Assembly: GCA_023055355.1 (NCBI GenBank)
Contig: JALJCS010000020.1
Span: 5,315,001 to 5,379,000 of the forward strand
Source: Agelaius tricolor
Taxonomy: Eukaryota; Chordata; Aves; Passeriformes; Icteridae
DNA: 64,000 nucleotides
Direction: 5' to 3'
The translations under genes were made by a program, and so were the position numbers. The notes under the pieces are model-generated. The model made no database searches, had not been told where the DNA came from, and saw only the letters and a list, made by a program, of their open reading frames with translations. Shown here piece by piece: positions 1 through 12,852 of the stretch (positions within the stretch are counted from its first letter, which is position 1; each line of letters starts with the position of its first letter).

Positions 1-380
1 AAATGCCTCCCCCAGCTCGTGTGCTACTACAAGCCTCTTCTCAAAGCACACCAGAGCCTGCTGTAAACTTCCCATGGCCCTACAAGGGAAGAAAACAGCA
101 GTGTTTATTTTGCCGGTATTTCCTCGAGAGAAGGTGTTTTGCCATTTCCCCCAGTAGACATCCCCAGCACTTTTGAATCAACCTCCTCCTCTCTGGGCAG
201 TGTCATCAGCTTTGCATTTTGAGCTGTCACCAGAGTCCTCAGCATCCACAGGACTCTAACTCACTCCTGTGTCACATCACTTTGTGTGTGTGTGTGGCCC
301 TCAAACACACCCATCAGCACCACACTGCACTGATTGTACTTGTACTTCCCTGACACCAGAACACACGTGCAGCTCCTTAC
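1..380 (-). other. TTC28: TTC28 intron downstream of the large TPR exon
   Basis: This begins with the donor GTAAGG at 380-375 (minus strand). Apart from a short TG run near 281-294, I see nothing else in it. Confidence 0.85.
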
Positions 381-1722
381 CTGTGCCCACTGCCCAAGCC
401 TCGGTAGGCCTTTGCCTGATCTTGCATACGGTTCAAGCTTTGAGCCACAGACAGGTACTGTTCATAATACTTTATAGCTTCCTCAAAATCTCCCAGAGCC
501 TCATAACAATCTCCCAGGTTCCCATAGGCTCGGCCCCGATCCAGTACGGATTCGTTCCCGCTGAGCTGCTGCAGCATGGCCAGCTGCTGCTCAAAGTAGC
601 CAATGGCTTCCTCCATGACATTCATGTTCATCTTGGTAATGCCCATGTTACCGTAGACCTGGGCTTCGATGCTGGGGTCCTTCAACTTCTGGCCCAGCTC
701 CAACTGCTCTTCATAGCACTTGAAGGCCATGGTGTACTTCCCAAGTGACATATACACTGCAGCAAGGTGACCATGTGCTCTGCATTCACCCGACATATCC
801 CCCAGCTCCTGGTACACCTCCAGCTCCTGTGTGTGGTAACCCAAAGCCTTGTCACACTTCTGCACCATCCTGTGTGCAGAGCCCAGGGCTGCATAGGCAT
901 TGGCTTCCAGTCTCCTGTCTTTAACGTGATGGGCTAAGCTCAACTGCTGCTCATAAAATTTTATTGCACCATGTACATCTTTTTTACAGACAAAAATATC
1001 CCCCAAGTTCCCCAGAGCTCGGAATTTGGCCTGGGAATTGTTCAGAGACTGTGCCAGGGACAGCAGGTACTTTTGACACTCCTCTGCTTTGTTGAAGTCC
1101 ATCAAGGCTTTGAAGGCCAGGCCCAGGTTGCAATAGGCTTTGGCTTGGCTCAGCTTGTCATGAAGATCCTTTGCTAAGGCAAGATCCTGCTCGTAGTACT
1201 TAACAGCTTCCTCATAGTTCCCGAGGCAATAATGGGCATAGCCAAGATTGTGACAAACCTTCCCCTCTCCTTCCATGTCCTGCAGCTCTGGGGACAGGCG
1301 CAGGTACTGCTCATAGTACGGAGCTGCCTGCACGAACTCTCCTCGTGTGCAGTGGAAGTTGCCCAAATTGCTGAGGGCTCGTGCCTCGCTCTGGATGTCC
1401 CGCAGCTCCCGGGCGATGTTGAGATGATTCTGGTAGTGCTGCAGAGCACGGTCGTGGGCCCCCAGCGCCTGATAAGCAACAGCCAGGTTGCCGTGTGTGG
1501 ATGCCTGAGAAGCTCGGTCATTGACTTCCATGGAGATCTGCAGCTCCTGCCGGTGGTACTTGACGGCCTGGTCGTACATGCCCAGGGCGTTGTAGGCGTT
1601 GCCCATGTTGCCGTAGGCCCGGCCCTGGGCCGCGTAATCGCTCAGCTCCTGCGCTATGGACAGGTGTGTCTTGTGCAGCCGCAGCGCCGTGTCGTAGTCA
1701 CCTTTCATCTGGTGAATGATTC
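381..1722 (-). CDS. TTC28: TTC28 large internal exon, about eleven TPR units
   Basis: This 1342-nt exon has two bases completing a Gly codon, 446 full codons and two trailing bases (phase 2). It begins IIHQMKGDYDTAL and ends AKAYRGLGSGH plus the first two bases of an Arg codon. The acceptor is TTTTCCAG|GAATCA (AG at 1724-1723) and the donor is GCACAG|GTAAGG (GT at 380-379). It finishes the TPR opened in the previous exon, carries ten complete units of about 40 residues (for example GRAYGNMGNAYNALGMYDQA, GKVCHNLGYAHYCLGNYEEA, RGRAYGNLGDCYEALGDFEEA), and opens the next. One unit is two residues longer at the LSGNESVLD loop. The next exon, off the left edge, is expected to begin by completing HRAMG. 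TTC28 is known for one very long TPR exon, so the undivided size is typical. Antisense frames of 208 and 159 residues over it are shadows. Confidence 0.97.
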
Positions 1723-4337
1723 CTGGAAAACAACAGAAACCAGCTCAATAAACACAGGGCCCTGTACTAAACCTCTGCAGCACCCTGCACACCAGGACTG
1801 CCTGCAGCCTGGCCCCTTCCCTGCCGTTTGTTCAGCCCTTCTGCCTCCTTGCTTCTAACAGGGAAGGCCCCGGGAAGGTTTAGGTTTCATGTTATACAAA
1901 AGCGCCCATTCACCACAACAACCAGACACAGTCTGGCCCTATAAAATCACTGTTTATTTCCAGAAGTGATACCTGGTAGCTCCAGAGCTCAGACTCCACA
2001 CGTTCAGTGAGACAGCACTTGCAGATGCTTTTCAATTTCAGTTGAATCATCTTGCATTTGTTATGAGACACGGGAACAGGAGCTCTGATTCTGCTGATGA
2101 TACCACCTACATTTCAATTAAACTCTGTGCTAATAATGCCTGTGGCTACTTTGCAAACACCTGTGAACAAGCCTGGAAGTTTGGGAGCCACTGAAGGAGG
2201 CCCTGCAAATGTTTTTTGACATTAATTCCAGAAGCTTCAAGAGAAAATATCTGGCATCTTTGGGCAACATGATGAGCACATGAAAAGAGGTACAGAAGTT
2301 CTCTTGAAGCTGGAAAGAGGCAGCACCGAGAGACTTTAAATTGTGTTCTATTAATAATGTGAACTGTCTTCTCTTCATCATAGTGGGAACCCTTAAAAGC
2401 TGCAGAGGCTGCAAAGCCTGGTCTCCACATGAAGCCTGAGTGTTTGGAAATACCAGATGCTTTGCAAAGGTTGAGAACCTGAGACTTCTGGTTAAACTCC
2501 ACGTCTTGTGAAAGGCTGATAGCTTGTGCTTCATCCTCAGTCCATCACCTCCTGCTCACCTCATCCCAGAGTGCAGAGTATCTCCCTGCAGAACACTGCA
2601 GCAGCTGGGCTCTGTTACACTCCATGTCTGCCCTGCTTAACACTGGATCACGCACTTAAGGGTGCTTTCCATCTGCATTAGGGAAATGCAACAGAAAATG
2701 TCTGTTGCTTCAGCAGAGAGGCCAACTCTAACATTCTGGCCTAGAAACACACATTTAGATACATTTTTTTGCCTGTCAGCAGGGTTATTTTGATGAGGTT
2801 TTGTTTTGCATGTGGATTAGATGAAAGAGACAATTAAAACTTGACTTTTTGATTGGTACTGGATGCGTTTTAAACAACAATAATAGAGTGTCTCAACAAG
2901 AACTGCATGTTCCCTTTCTCCAGTATAACTTAACTCTGACAGAGAAGACAAAAAATACAGCCAAATAACAGCTGAAACGTGAGACCCCGCGCTCAGAGAA
3001 CTATTCTAACACAAAGTGTGGAGTGGCTGAGTCAGCATACCAACTCAAAGTTATATTTAGGCTAAAATCCAACACTGAGAAGCATTCTCTCTGCAGCAGT
3101 CCATCTCTCACATCTCTGCATCTCCCCAGGACTGCAGCCACAGGGTCCCCAAGACAAGGTCCCACACTGGAGAAGAGATGGGGAATGTGGTTTGTGCTTT
3201 GCTGCTCATGCAAGGCCTCCTCTCCCAGTCCTCCTGCCTGCTGGGTGCTATCACATTAACAGAAACCTTGCTCATGCTCACTGCTCTCTCATGCTAAGCA
3301 GCCCACTAGCATTTTTGCATCACAAACCTATTTTGCCCCACGGATCCGCCTCAATTTGTGTAAAGGAGGAGATTTGCAACACTAATTAAAAAGCTGTGAT
3401 TGTTTTGTTTTCTGAAGCTCTCCTTATCTTCTTCATTCAGCTCCTGAAGACTCAGCTACTAAGAGAAATTAAGTAATTCATCAAGCTCTTTTCAATTACC
3501 TGCTGTTGATAACATCAGAGTACAATTAGCATCTACAAATGAACCAAGTGCCAACTGCCAAGCAGAAACAGGAGCTGATTTACAGCGTGGGGCAGCCTGC
3601 AAGGGCTGGGATTCAGGGGCTGCCAACAAACACTTATTTTGATATCCCAGCACCAGCCCTGCTTTGCTGTTCCCAGCCAACTGAGAACACATCCCAAATA
3701 ACAGCTGGAACACTGGCAGCACAACTGCCACAGCCATGGCAGAGATGGAAATGCATCCTTGGTAACTCCCACATCTGGTGCTGTGAGGCAGCAGGAGAAA
3801 CAGGCTTCACTTGAATGGAACTGTCTCTCCCAGCCTGCCAGCAGCATGCCAGTGCTGCTCCTTAGGGGAATGCAAGACTCCTACACCCTAGTATTTCAAT
3901 TAGTATATTTGGAAAACAAACTTAGGTAGGACTTGATCCACGTGTCTCTCAACTTACAAGGCAGCAATATATCAAGAGATCCTGCTGACAAGCTCCCAAA
4001 GAAATGGCCAGGTAACATGCCACATCACTTCTTGCATTAGTGCAAAACCTACATTTATTCCTAACTCCTGAAGAGCTCCTCAAATGCATTTTATCTTTTC
4101 ATTTCCCTTTTGCTGTGAGTTTGTGCTTTCTAGTGTTCTTCTAAGGAATTTAATAATTGAACACAGAATACAGTACAGCAGCACACAATCTGCCAAGGGC
4201 CTGTTTAATTTACTGAGGCAGCCTGGTGAAACTGGGGTGACTAAGAAGACAGCACAGAGCAGATCTTGGCCATCCTAGCAGCAGCACTGATAGTCTCAGT
4301 ATCCCATGACAAATTCTGCTCCGTGTCAGGACCTTAC
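1723..4337 (-). other. TTC28: TTC28 intron, 2.6 kb
   Basis: A GT-AG intron between the four-TPR exon and the large TPR exon. The frames seen here lack homology I can recognise. I found no repeats or regulatory sites I can name. Confidence 0.85.
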
Positions 4338-4845
4338 CTAGATTGGAGGAGGCTCTGCCTTCAGCAGCTCGGTCCTGCAGGCTCTCAGCAATGTGCAACT
4401 GTTCTTCATGGTACTGCTTAGCCCTCTCCAGGTCTTGCATACATCGAGCTGCATGGCCCAGGCCAGCATAAGCTCTCATCTCAATGGCCTTCTCAGCCAG
4501 CTCCTGGGCCAACTCCAGCACGTAGTTGTGGTAGGACATGGCTTTGTCGAAGTTCCTGCGGTAGTGGTAAGCACTGCCCAGGTTGCTGTAGGCTCGAGCT
4601 TCCTCCCGCTTGTTGCCCAGCTCCTTGGCAATCTTCAGGTGCTGTTCGTGGCACTGCACTGCGTTTTCAAAGTCCCCCATGGCAATGTACACTGCTCCCA
4701 TGTTGCCCAGCTCCCGTGCCTCGGAGAGCTCATCCTTGGACTGCTTGGCGAGGAGCACGCACTGCTTGTGGCTGGCCAGGGCGTTGGGGTAGTCCCCGAT
4801 GGCTGTGTACACGTGGCCCAGGCTGCTCAGTGCTGAGGATGCTGC
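4338..4845 (-). CDS. TTC28: TTC28 internal exon, four TPR units (AASSALS...RASSNL)
   Basis: This 508-nt exon encodes 169 codons plus one base. It contains four consecutive TPR units of about 40 residues: AASSALSSLGHVYTAIGDY, ARELGNMGAVYIAMGDF, ARAYSNLGSAYHYRRNF and MRAYAGLGHAARCMQDL, each with its second helix. A fifth unit starts at GRASSNLG and continues in the next exon. The acceptor is ACCCCTGCAG|GCAGCA (AG at 4847-4846) and the donor is CTAG|GTAAGG (GT at 4337-4336). It begins in phase 0 and ends in phase 1. This is the LGN/Rapsyn-like TPR subtype, with longer second helices and acidic-basic loops such as KDELSE, NKREE and DRAAE. The match to mammalian TTC28 is near identity by eye. A 147-residue antisense frame over this exon is a by-product of codon composition. 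Confidence 0.96.
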
Positions 4846-7072
4846 CTGCAGGGGTAAGGGACACCATGTAAGTACAAGCACTCATGGCAACAAGTCAGAT
4901 GGCCCCAGTCCTAGAAATCAAAACCACGAGAGGCCATTCTGGTGAAAGAATGTGACTACCAACTAGAAAACCTGCTCTCTGCAGCTCTAATCTGCTCAGG
5001 CAGCTTCTGTGGAGGCAGCAGGAAGGGATGGGGCTGACTCAGGAGGACATGGGTTGGACTACCTCTTTCTTTGATGTGTGCAGTGTGTGTTTGTACCTGG
5101 CAGAGGGGAAGGACAGCACTGCAAAGGTGCAGAGACTACTGGGGAGACAGAGAGAGTGATTGCTGTAGTTAACAACATCCTTCCATACCTCTGCTTCACC
5201 AAGCACACCATGCTCCAAAGAGCACAGCTCTTATTGTGCAGCATCAGGGCCCTGAGCCTCACACAACCCTGGGAATGCAGCAAAGACAACAGCATTTCAG
5301 TAGCTGGATCCTCCGTCCCTTAGGCGCATCTTACCTAAATATAGTGCTGTGCAAACCCAAGTTCCTACCACCAAGAAACAGCTGTATTTAATAAGAAAAA
5401 TTATCTGAAAATCAGATTCTTTTGCCCCCTGCATCTCCCAGGATGCAGACCTGCCTTCCACCTGGCAGAGCCAGAGCTCCCAAGCAGTCAGCAGGGCAAG
5501 GAGCCAAGGGCAGGGATGTGCTCCTCACACACACTGCTGCCTCAGCAAGGCTGCTCACTCCATCGTGCTGACCCCGACTCCTCTGCAGCTCCTGCATGTG
5601 CATTTCCTTTGCTGCCCAGCTGTGACCCAGTTCCAAACCTCCCAAAAGGAGCTGTCAGGGTGAGGGCAGCAGCTGGCCAAGGGCTGCCACTCATGGCTCC
5701 TGGGCAGTCCTGGCAGTGGTCCCAGCTCCTCCTCAGTGCAGCCAGACCAGCTGCTGTTGGTGTGGCCACAGGCTGAGCTGGGACTGGGTCCTGCTCCATG
5801 CTGGTCACACTGGCTGCAGAACTGGGGTGGTCTGGCCCTGGACAGGCTCTTCAGCAGCACAGTGACATAAATTCTTGGCTGACAATGCGAGGGAGAGCTC
5901 TTAGAGGGTTTGAGGGGGCCTGTTTGGAGGCTGCTACAAAACCAACACAAAAATTATTGCTCTGAATTGGACTCCATTTTTACACAAATCTTCATGAAGC
6001 TAAAATACTTATATTTAAACTTATATACAGTGTATTGAGTCATTTGCAACCTAAGTAGGGAAGAAAAGGGAAAAAAAACCAGATACAGGCAGGCCCCACT
6101 TGGCCCAGACCAAAGTGGGGCCCATTACAGGCCTCAAGATGCATCAGAGCTCCCTTCATCCTGATAGGAAGCATCATGCCCACTGCTGTGTAACAGGGCA
6201 GCAGCACCCCCTGGGCCAAGAAAAGCCCAGTACTATGCTGTGAGAACTGATCCAGCCTGAAAGTTCAGAAATTCTGCAACACTGGCCACCACCAGCAACA
6301 GAACTTCTGTTATTGCTGGGAAGAGAATGGAAATGTCTTTCTGGAAAACAAGGAGTCAGTGAAATCTGGTGTCTCCTGGGGCTGCTAAAATAAAAAAAAG
6401 TGGACATCCATGCGTGCAGATTGCTGAAGAGATGAGCTCTGGCCAAGAGCCATCAGGCAGAGACTCAGATGATGTTAATGGGCTATGGCTGGGGAAAAGA
6501 GGCATAAATGGAAAGCAGCAGATCTCAGATTGTGTGTGCACAAGAGAAACTTGACAGAAGCAGGGACTGCGCATCCCACACATGGGAAGAAATCTTTAGG
6601 ATGTCTCCTAGAATGGGAAGCAGATGATAGGAATTGAAATTTGTGAGGCTGGAAATGTTTATTCTTAGGGCTCCTAATCCCTTAGCCCAAGAGCATGCCC
6701 AGGCTCACAATAAAGACCTAGAATGAAGGGTACAAGCTTGGCAACCATTCTCAGAGCATGCAAAAACACTTGGCTGACATGCTTGAGTGCCCAGGGCTGG
6801 ATTATCTAAACCAGGATGTGGCAGGAGGACTAGTGAAGCAGAAAAGAAAAGTAAGTTGAAGGAGACAAAAAGAGAAATAGAAAATAAAGGGTGAAGAACT
6901 GATGAAAAATAGCACAACTTGATTACAAAGCTGGGGCTGTTTTGTTTTTTGTGGCTCACCCAGACACACAGACAAGGCAGGAAAGCCACCTCTACCCTCT
7001 GATATGTCCTTCATTACAATGGTCCTCATATTTTATTCTGCACCAGCTTCTACTGTTACCTGAGCTGAGAAC

Positions 7073-7104
7073 AGAGGATTGAGAACAGCCCTTCTCAATC
7101 CTCT
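7073..7104. other. perfect 13-bp inverted repeat with 6-nt loop
   Basis: AGAGGATTGAGAA, loop CAGCCC, TTCTCAATCCTCT. The arms are perfectly complementary. It lies in the 12.2-kb TTC28 intron. It is shorter than a microRNA precursor stem, and flanking pairing is not obvious, so I assign no function. Confidence 0.8.
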
Positions 7105-10100
7105 GGGAGTCAGCAGGACAGCCTGTGGCACTCCTGGCTTTCCCAGGCTGGGGCTGATTGTGCAGCAGCAATCCTCAGCAAGATAACCATCAGTGCTCTA
7201 TGTGCTCTGGGGGCAGCAAGGGCAGCCTGCCCCTAGAGCAGTGTTTAGGAACAGTTTGGTGATAACATCTGCTGGGTGACTCCAGTGACTCACTTCAAGG
7301 AATTAGGAATATATATAATATGAATTTATCCAGAAGATAAATTCGTGACTGTGTATTTAATAAAATCCTCCACATTACAGGATCCACTGGGAACCCCAAG
7401 TGGCTCAGCCCCAAGAGGGATGGGGTGTTCCCTCCTCACTGGCAGGGAGAGCACACAGCTGCCACATGGCAAACAGACTCCATCTCTGCTAGCACACACC
7501 TCTGCTTGGTAGCAGGGTGATGTGAGACTGCAGCTCCATACCACAGGGGGCTTGCAACAGCAAACAAAGAAAATCAATGTTTTATGTATCTGACAAAGAC
7601 AAATTTTACAGTGGGGGTTGCTTACACCTCCAATTAAGCAATTTATCAATTTAATAGAAAGCAGATTCTTCTGCCATTGAGCTGAGGCACAGAAGGGAGC
7701 TCTGAAAAAGATTCCTAAGTGCTCTCTTTCTCTCAGAAGCAACAGCCAGCTCAGGTTTTTCAGCTGAGTAAGGCAGAGTCTGATGTTAAGCAGATGTGTA
7801 TCACAGAATGGCACCTGGCAATTCAGAGATGCATTCCTTAGGTATTTCACCCTTGCTGGAGAATGGTCATTTGCCAGTCATGTTACATTTAAACAAGCCT
7901 TCACCTGACTGCACAGCCTGCTTAAATAAGAACACTCTATAATCATCCTGAAATGGACAAGGTAATGGAAAATGTTCTGCCTGGTATCTCACTGTAAGGT
8001 ACCCTTAATCCCTGAACACAGACATTAATTAAGACTGATCAGAGATGGAGCATCCCTGCTTCATGCTGCTTCTTTCAAATTCCCTTCTCCCTGTGGGCAC
8101 AGAGTAATAGCAGCTTGATCTTACAGCTGTAGTAGAACTGTATGCAGCAAATTACCATGCATATTCATCCCAGCTGTCCTGGGGGCAGGCAGCAGCACCC
8201 CTAAAGCCAGTGAACCTCCTCATCTGCCCCCCATCATCCCTCACCTGCATGCCCTTGCTCCTGAATGCAAGCAAAGCTGTGCTGGTTCACTGAGAGTGCT
8301 CTGAGGGTACTGAGGGGAGCAGATTGTTCCAGAACAGACACACACACAGAGCTCTGAAAGCACAGGCTGGGTGCTGTGGGTAAACACACTCAGTACAATC
8401 TCACTGTGCCCTCCACTGCTGGAATTGCTCCAGGTAGGAAGGGCTCAGGATAACTGACACCAGGAACACATCCCAGCTCTTTCTCAACAGGAGCTGTTTG
8501 TTTTACAGGTAAGGACCAAGGAACTGCTGTGTACACAGACAGGACAGCACTGTGATGGGGGTAGTTCCAGGACCTGCTAAAATGATCATTTGCTGTAAAT
8601 TGCACTTTAGCTCCACTTCTATTAAGCCCCTTCACCATTTCCTCAGAATACACAGGTATGCCTCAGCCTGGCTTGGACAATGGCTGATTTATGCACTAAG
8701 ATAAGTCTCACATACAAACAGAGCAGGTGCCCCATCAAAATTAAAACTTGTCCTTCTCTCCTCCCTTCAAGGTGAGGCTGATGTGCCAGTGCCACATCTA
8801 GATTCTTCCTTTGTGTGCCATGCTCTTGAAAATCAGAAAGGAAGCAGCAGGCAATATCCTCCCTTCTTATACATGATCATACACACAAAGAAGGAATGGA
8901 TTTGCTTTTAGACAATTATTTACTGAGGGCAAAATATACTGCAATCAATATCCCTGACAATCAATATCCTTATTTATTTGTAGAAAATCTCAGTCTTTAA
9001 CAAAGAGCAAACCCCAAAAAAGCCAAAGCCATGGAACAGCAGCACTAATATCTGAAAGCCTGAAAGGAGCTTTGTACCTACCAAATGAAAGAGAACAACA
9101 AGAAATTAATGGCAAAAGACTCAAAATACACAGCATAAAGAGATGGTCCTGGCTCCCATTTGATTAATGGGTAAAATTCACAGAGCTGCTGCTCACAACA
9201 GAGCCTGCCATGGACTGTGCTGACAGTCTGCTCCCAGTCCTCTCTGTTTTTACTTGCTCAGGAAATTGCTAATGTTTCAGAGAACTCCTCATTCTCCCTG
9301 TTCCATGGCAAAAGTATCACACAAGGTACACGAATCCAGGCAAACCTGAGCAGCACTGGGGGTTTGACTGCCAGAATTCACAGTTTTTCCTCTTCCAGGG
9401 GAATGCTGACTTTCAGCTGCTCATTTGGAGATCAAAATAAGGCTGCTCCATTCCACTGACTCCATCTCCTCCCTTATCATTTAGAAGCAAGGTGCCTAGT
9501 TCTGCCTAGAACACTTGTAAAAGTAAACCTGAGCTACACCCTTAACAGAGTAATTCTGCAAATAGTTTTGACCAAGTTAGCAGGGTTTTGCTGGAAAGCT
9601 GGAAGCAACAACTATTTCATTCCATTTTTTAGGGGTAAATCTGCCTGTCACTCGTACTGACCAGGCTGTTCACTGTGGGAACTGGTGCAACACCCCTCAC
9701 CATGTGGTGCTGGTGACCTGGGGGAGTGGGCTGCCTCTCTGGGTGGGCTCTGCAAAGCTCCACTCATTCTGCAAAGAAATCACACAAAAAACACCAGCCC
9801 AAGAACACTGCAAAGGAGATCTCATCATCAAGCCTACCCATCACCTGGGGTTGATCTATCTTTACCCCAAGTAGCCCAAATTTGGTCGCTTTCTGGACAT
9901 AATCTGAAAGGCTCTTGTGAGCAATCACTTTAGGGAGGATGGCTGACTTGACATTTTTAGTGGTGATGTAAGTATTCCTCAGTTACAACCACAAGCTTCT
10001 CCACAGTGGTGACCCTGAGGAGTGACTCATACCCTGGTCAAAGTCAGGAAGAATAAGCCAGCAAGTCACAAAGTTGGATCTCACAAGTTCAGAGCAGGCA

Positions 10101-12460
10101 AAGAACACATCAACTCCTACAGCAGTGTGCTGACCCGTGCCAACCCTTGCTACTCTTGTTGGACATCCCCTTGTTGCAAACTCAATACAGAGGAGAAAAG
10201 CCCTGGCTGAAGTGGCTCCTGAAAACCCAGAGTGCTGCAGCTGCAGCTCTTGCATGAGTTTTCTGCTTCATTTCTTTTCCTGCAGCCAGGTCCAGGCCTC
10301 AGCAGCAAGCTGAGCTTTGCAGACACTGTGAAAGTAAAACCAGAAGACTGCATTTCCTTCAGCTAAAATCCATGTGCTGTGGAGGTCAAATGGGGACATT
10401 TAAAGGAGATCCTCAGGAAGTATTACATTTCCCTCTTGAGTCACAAGTCCAAACAAAACAAAGCATATGGCCTTTTAGTGCATTCCCAAATTTCCTGCAC
10501 CAGTCAGATTTCTCTTCCTTCTGCTTAATCCTATCACTTTTGAACCAGACAAACCTGTATGAATCCTGTCAAGCTGACTCTAAAAAATCTGCTAAAGACA
10601 GAAAAAGGCAAAGAATTTATACTCTCAGATATAAATCCAAATGATGAAGGTCAGGCTCTAAGGCTGATTCACATCACTGAACTCATCCTTTGAGGCTCGC
10701 AGGTGATTCAGTCTGAGCTGTAATGCAGCACTAGTGAACCCAGAATTAGAAATTAACTCCAAAGGTAAGTGTTCTCCCAGCAGCTGGCACTCAGCCTTCC
10801 TCCAGGGCACAAGGCAGTCTGCCCTGGATCCCTAATAAAGCAAGACTGCTGTCTGCACTGAGAGGCTGGAATCATTTCCTCATCACAGCCTGTCTCTGAC
10901 ATCTTAGTCTATGTTTCCAGGCATGACAAACTGCTTTAGCCTGAAGACTCTTTCCAGTTCTCATTTGTAAGGTATTTATATCCTGTCCTCATTTTCCAGA
11001 TTGTTTGCAAATATAACAAAACAACTGTGGTCGTAAGATTTTCAGATTTTTCCTTTCTGAAGAATGTGGCAGCCCCAGGGCCAGACCACCTCTTTGTATG
11101 GCTGAGAGCCACACACATCCCACGGGCAGGGACACTGCCATGGGCTCCCTCCTGCTGCAGCTGATGAATGGATGGGATTCTCCACACTCCATCCAAGACT
11201 GCTGGTAAGGAGCACATCCTCTATGAGATTTAACTTAGAAGAACAGAAAAAAACCCATTCTGCTGGTCCAAACCAGAATTCATACAAGTTCAGGGAGAAG
11301 GCTGAATCCATACAGCCCTGCTATTCACTGAAGATGTGGCTTTACAGACAAAGCAGGGCTGGAGGGACACCTGGAAAGCATTTCCCCTTCCCCTCAGGAA
11401 AGGGCAGAAAACCTTGGCTTTACAGAATTTACAGATTTCATTAGAAAGGAATGATCTATCTTTCCTTCTGCATCTCCTTCTGGAAACAAGAGGGTGAAAT
11501 TTGATCTTTGATTTGCACAGCCTGAAGCAAGGAGCTGCACTTTACCAAATGCAGGAGCTTTATACTGAGTTTCATTGCTTTGAAGGGGACTGGGAAAAAT
11601 GACCAAAACTGCAAACCTAAATAACTACTTTGTGAGATGCTCCGAAAGTATGTTCAGACAGTTGCAGAGTGTTCAAATTCCCAACAGAATCCAACCAAGG
11701 ATTATGTCTGCCCCAGTAACCATACTCAATAATACTCCTCCTCCAGGGATGCCAGTGCTTGGTGACCCCTCCCAGCCATGGCTCCAGGTACATCCAGCAA
11801 TCCCAGGTTTATCCATGGCAATGCCCTTTGTAGAAGAAAGCAGAGCACCCATCTGGATTCTGGAGTCTCCTGGGCTGCAAGCCCATGGTTTCTCTTTCCA
11901 GTGGGAATTTCTGCATTCTGGTATTTCCCCTGCTACACAAGAACCCTCAGAGATATGCCAGAGCAAGGTGACACAGAAAACCCACCAAAGCCTGCTTAAT
12001 AAAGATCTTTCTTCTGTGCTACTTAACTACCCAGTTGTAATTATCATCTTCATCATTCCCATTTCCTGCAAATAGTCAGCCTTTCTGAACAAAATCTGCT
12101 GAAGCTGCAAACATGAACTCCGCCTTACATTTGCAATCGTTTTAAAAAGCATCTTGAGACAGCAAAACCTGGCTCATCAAGTTACTGAGCACACCCACCT
12201 GCTGCAGAGAATTCCCAGAGCCCCAGATGCTCCTGGAGATGTCCAGGGCAGCAGCCAGAGGCTGATACAAAGGGTCAGTAACAGGAGGGCACTGAGACCC
12301 AGCAGTTCTGCACCTTTTCCTGCCACAAAGAGCTGCTTCCAGAGGGAGGTGGGGGGAAATCCCTTCAAAACCAGGCCAGGAATGGTTGCTACAAGCTGTT
12401 GGTCATCATGAGTCAACCTAGGGGCAAGACAGTACTGACACAGTCCGTCAGTCTGTCCTC

Positions 12461-12852
12461 TGTAGGAGTGTGCCCATTGTTAATGGAGTGACAAAACTGT
12501 CCTTTGTCCCTTCAAAAAGGAAAGAAGCCCAGAAGTTTCTCTCCTTGATTAGGCGAAAAAGCCACCCCACTGACAGGCCTAGGGGACTTCACCTCAAACT
12601 TAAGGATAGATAATTGGATAGAAGCCAAAAAGCCCCATCTGAGCAATTCACTAGAAAAAGAAGTGAACAAAGAAACTAATTGCTTTTGTAAGGTGTTCTA
12701 CCAGGAGCAAGGACCTTCTGCACCTGGCTCGATTTTTCTCTGTTTATTATTTTGCCTTTTATTAAACCTTTTTGTTTCCAACACTGCAACAGAAGCCATC
12801 CTGCTGATTTTTATGCCTCCAAGGGCAGCTGAGCTATCTTGGGTGTGTTACA
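12461..12852 (+). mobile_element. probable solo LTR of an endogenous retrovirus
   Basis: The segment opens with TGTAGGAGTG and closes with GTGTTACA, giving TG...CA ends. It has an ATTAAA polyadenylation signal at 12761-12766 followed by a T-rich stretch. The body (GAGTGACAAAACTGTC, AGAAGTTTCTCTCC, AACTTAAGGATAGATAATTGG) resembles ERVL-type LTRs of passerine birds from memory. No gag, pol or primer-binding site is next to it, so it would be a solo LTR. A clean target-site duplication was not found, and the borders are approximate. Confidence 0.5.

Noticed and set aside
1232..1858. 208-codon plus-strand frame over the large TPR exon
   Set aside because: It is the antisense of a strongly conserved coding exon. 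Its length follows from the codon composition of the TPRs, and it has no independent motif.
4393..4836. 147-codon plus-strand frame over the four-TPR exon
   Set aside because: Antisense shadow of the TTC28 exon, for the same reason.
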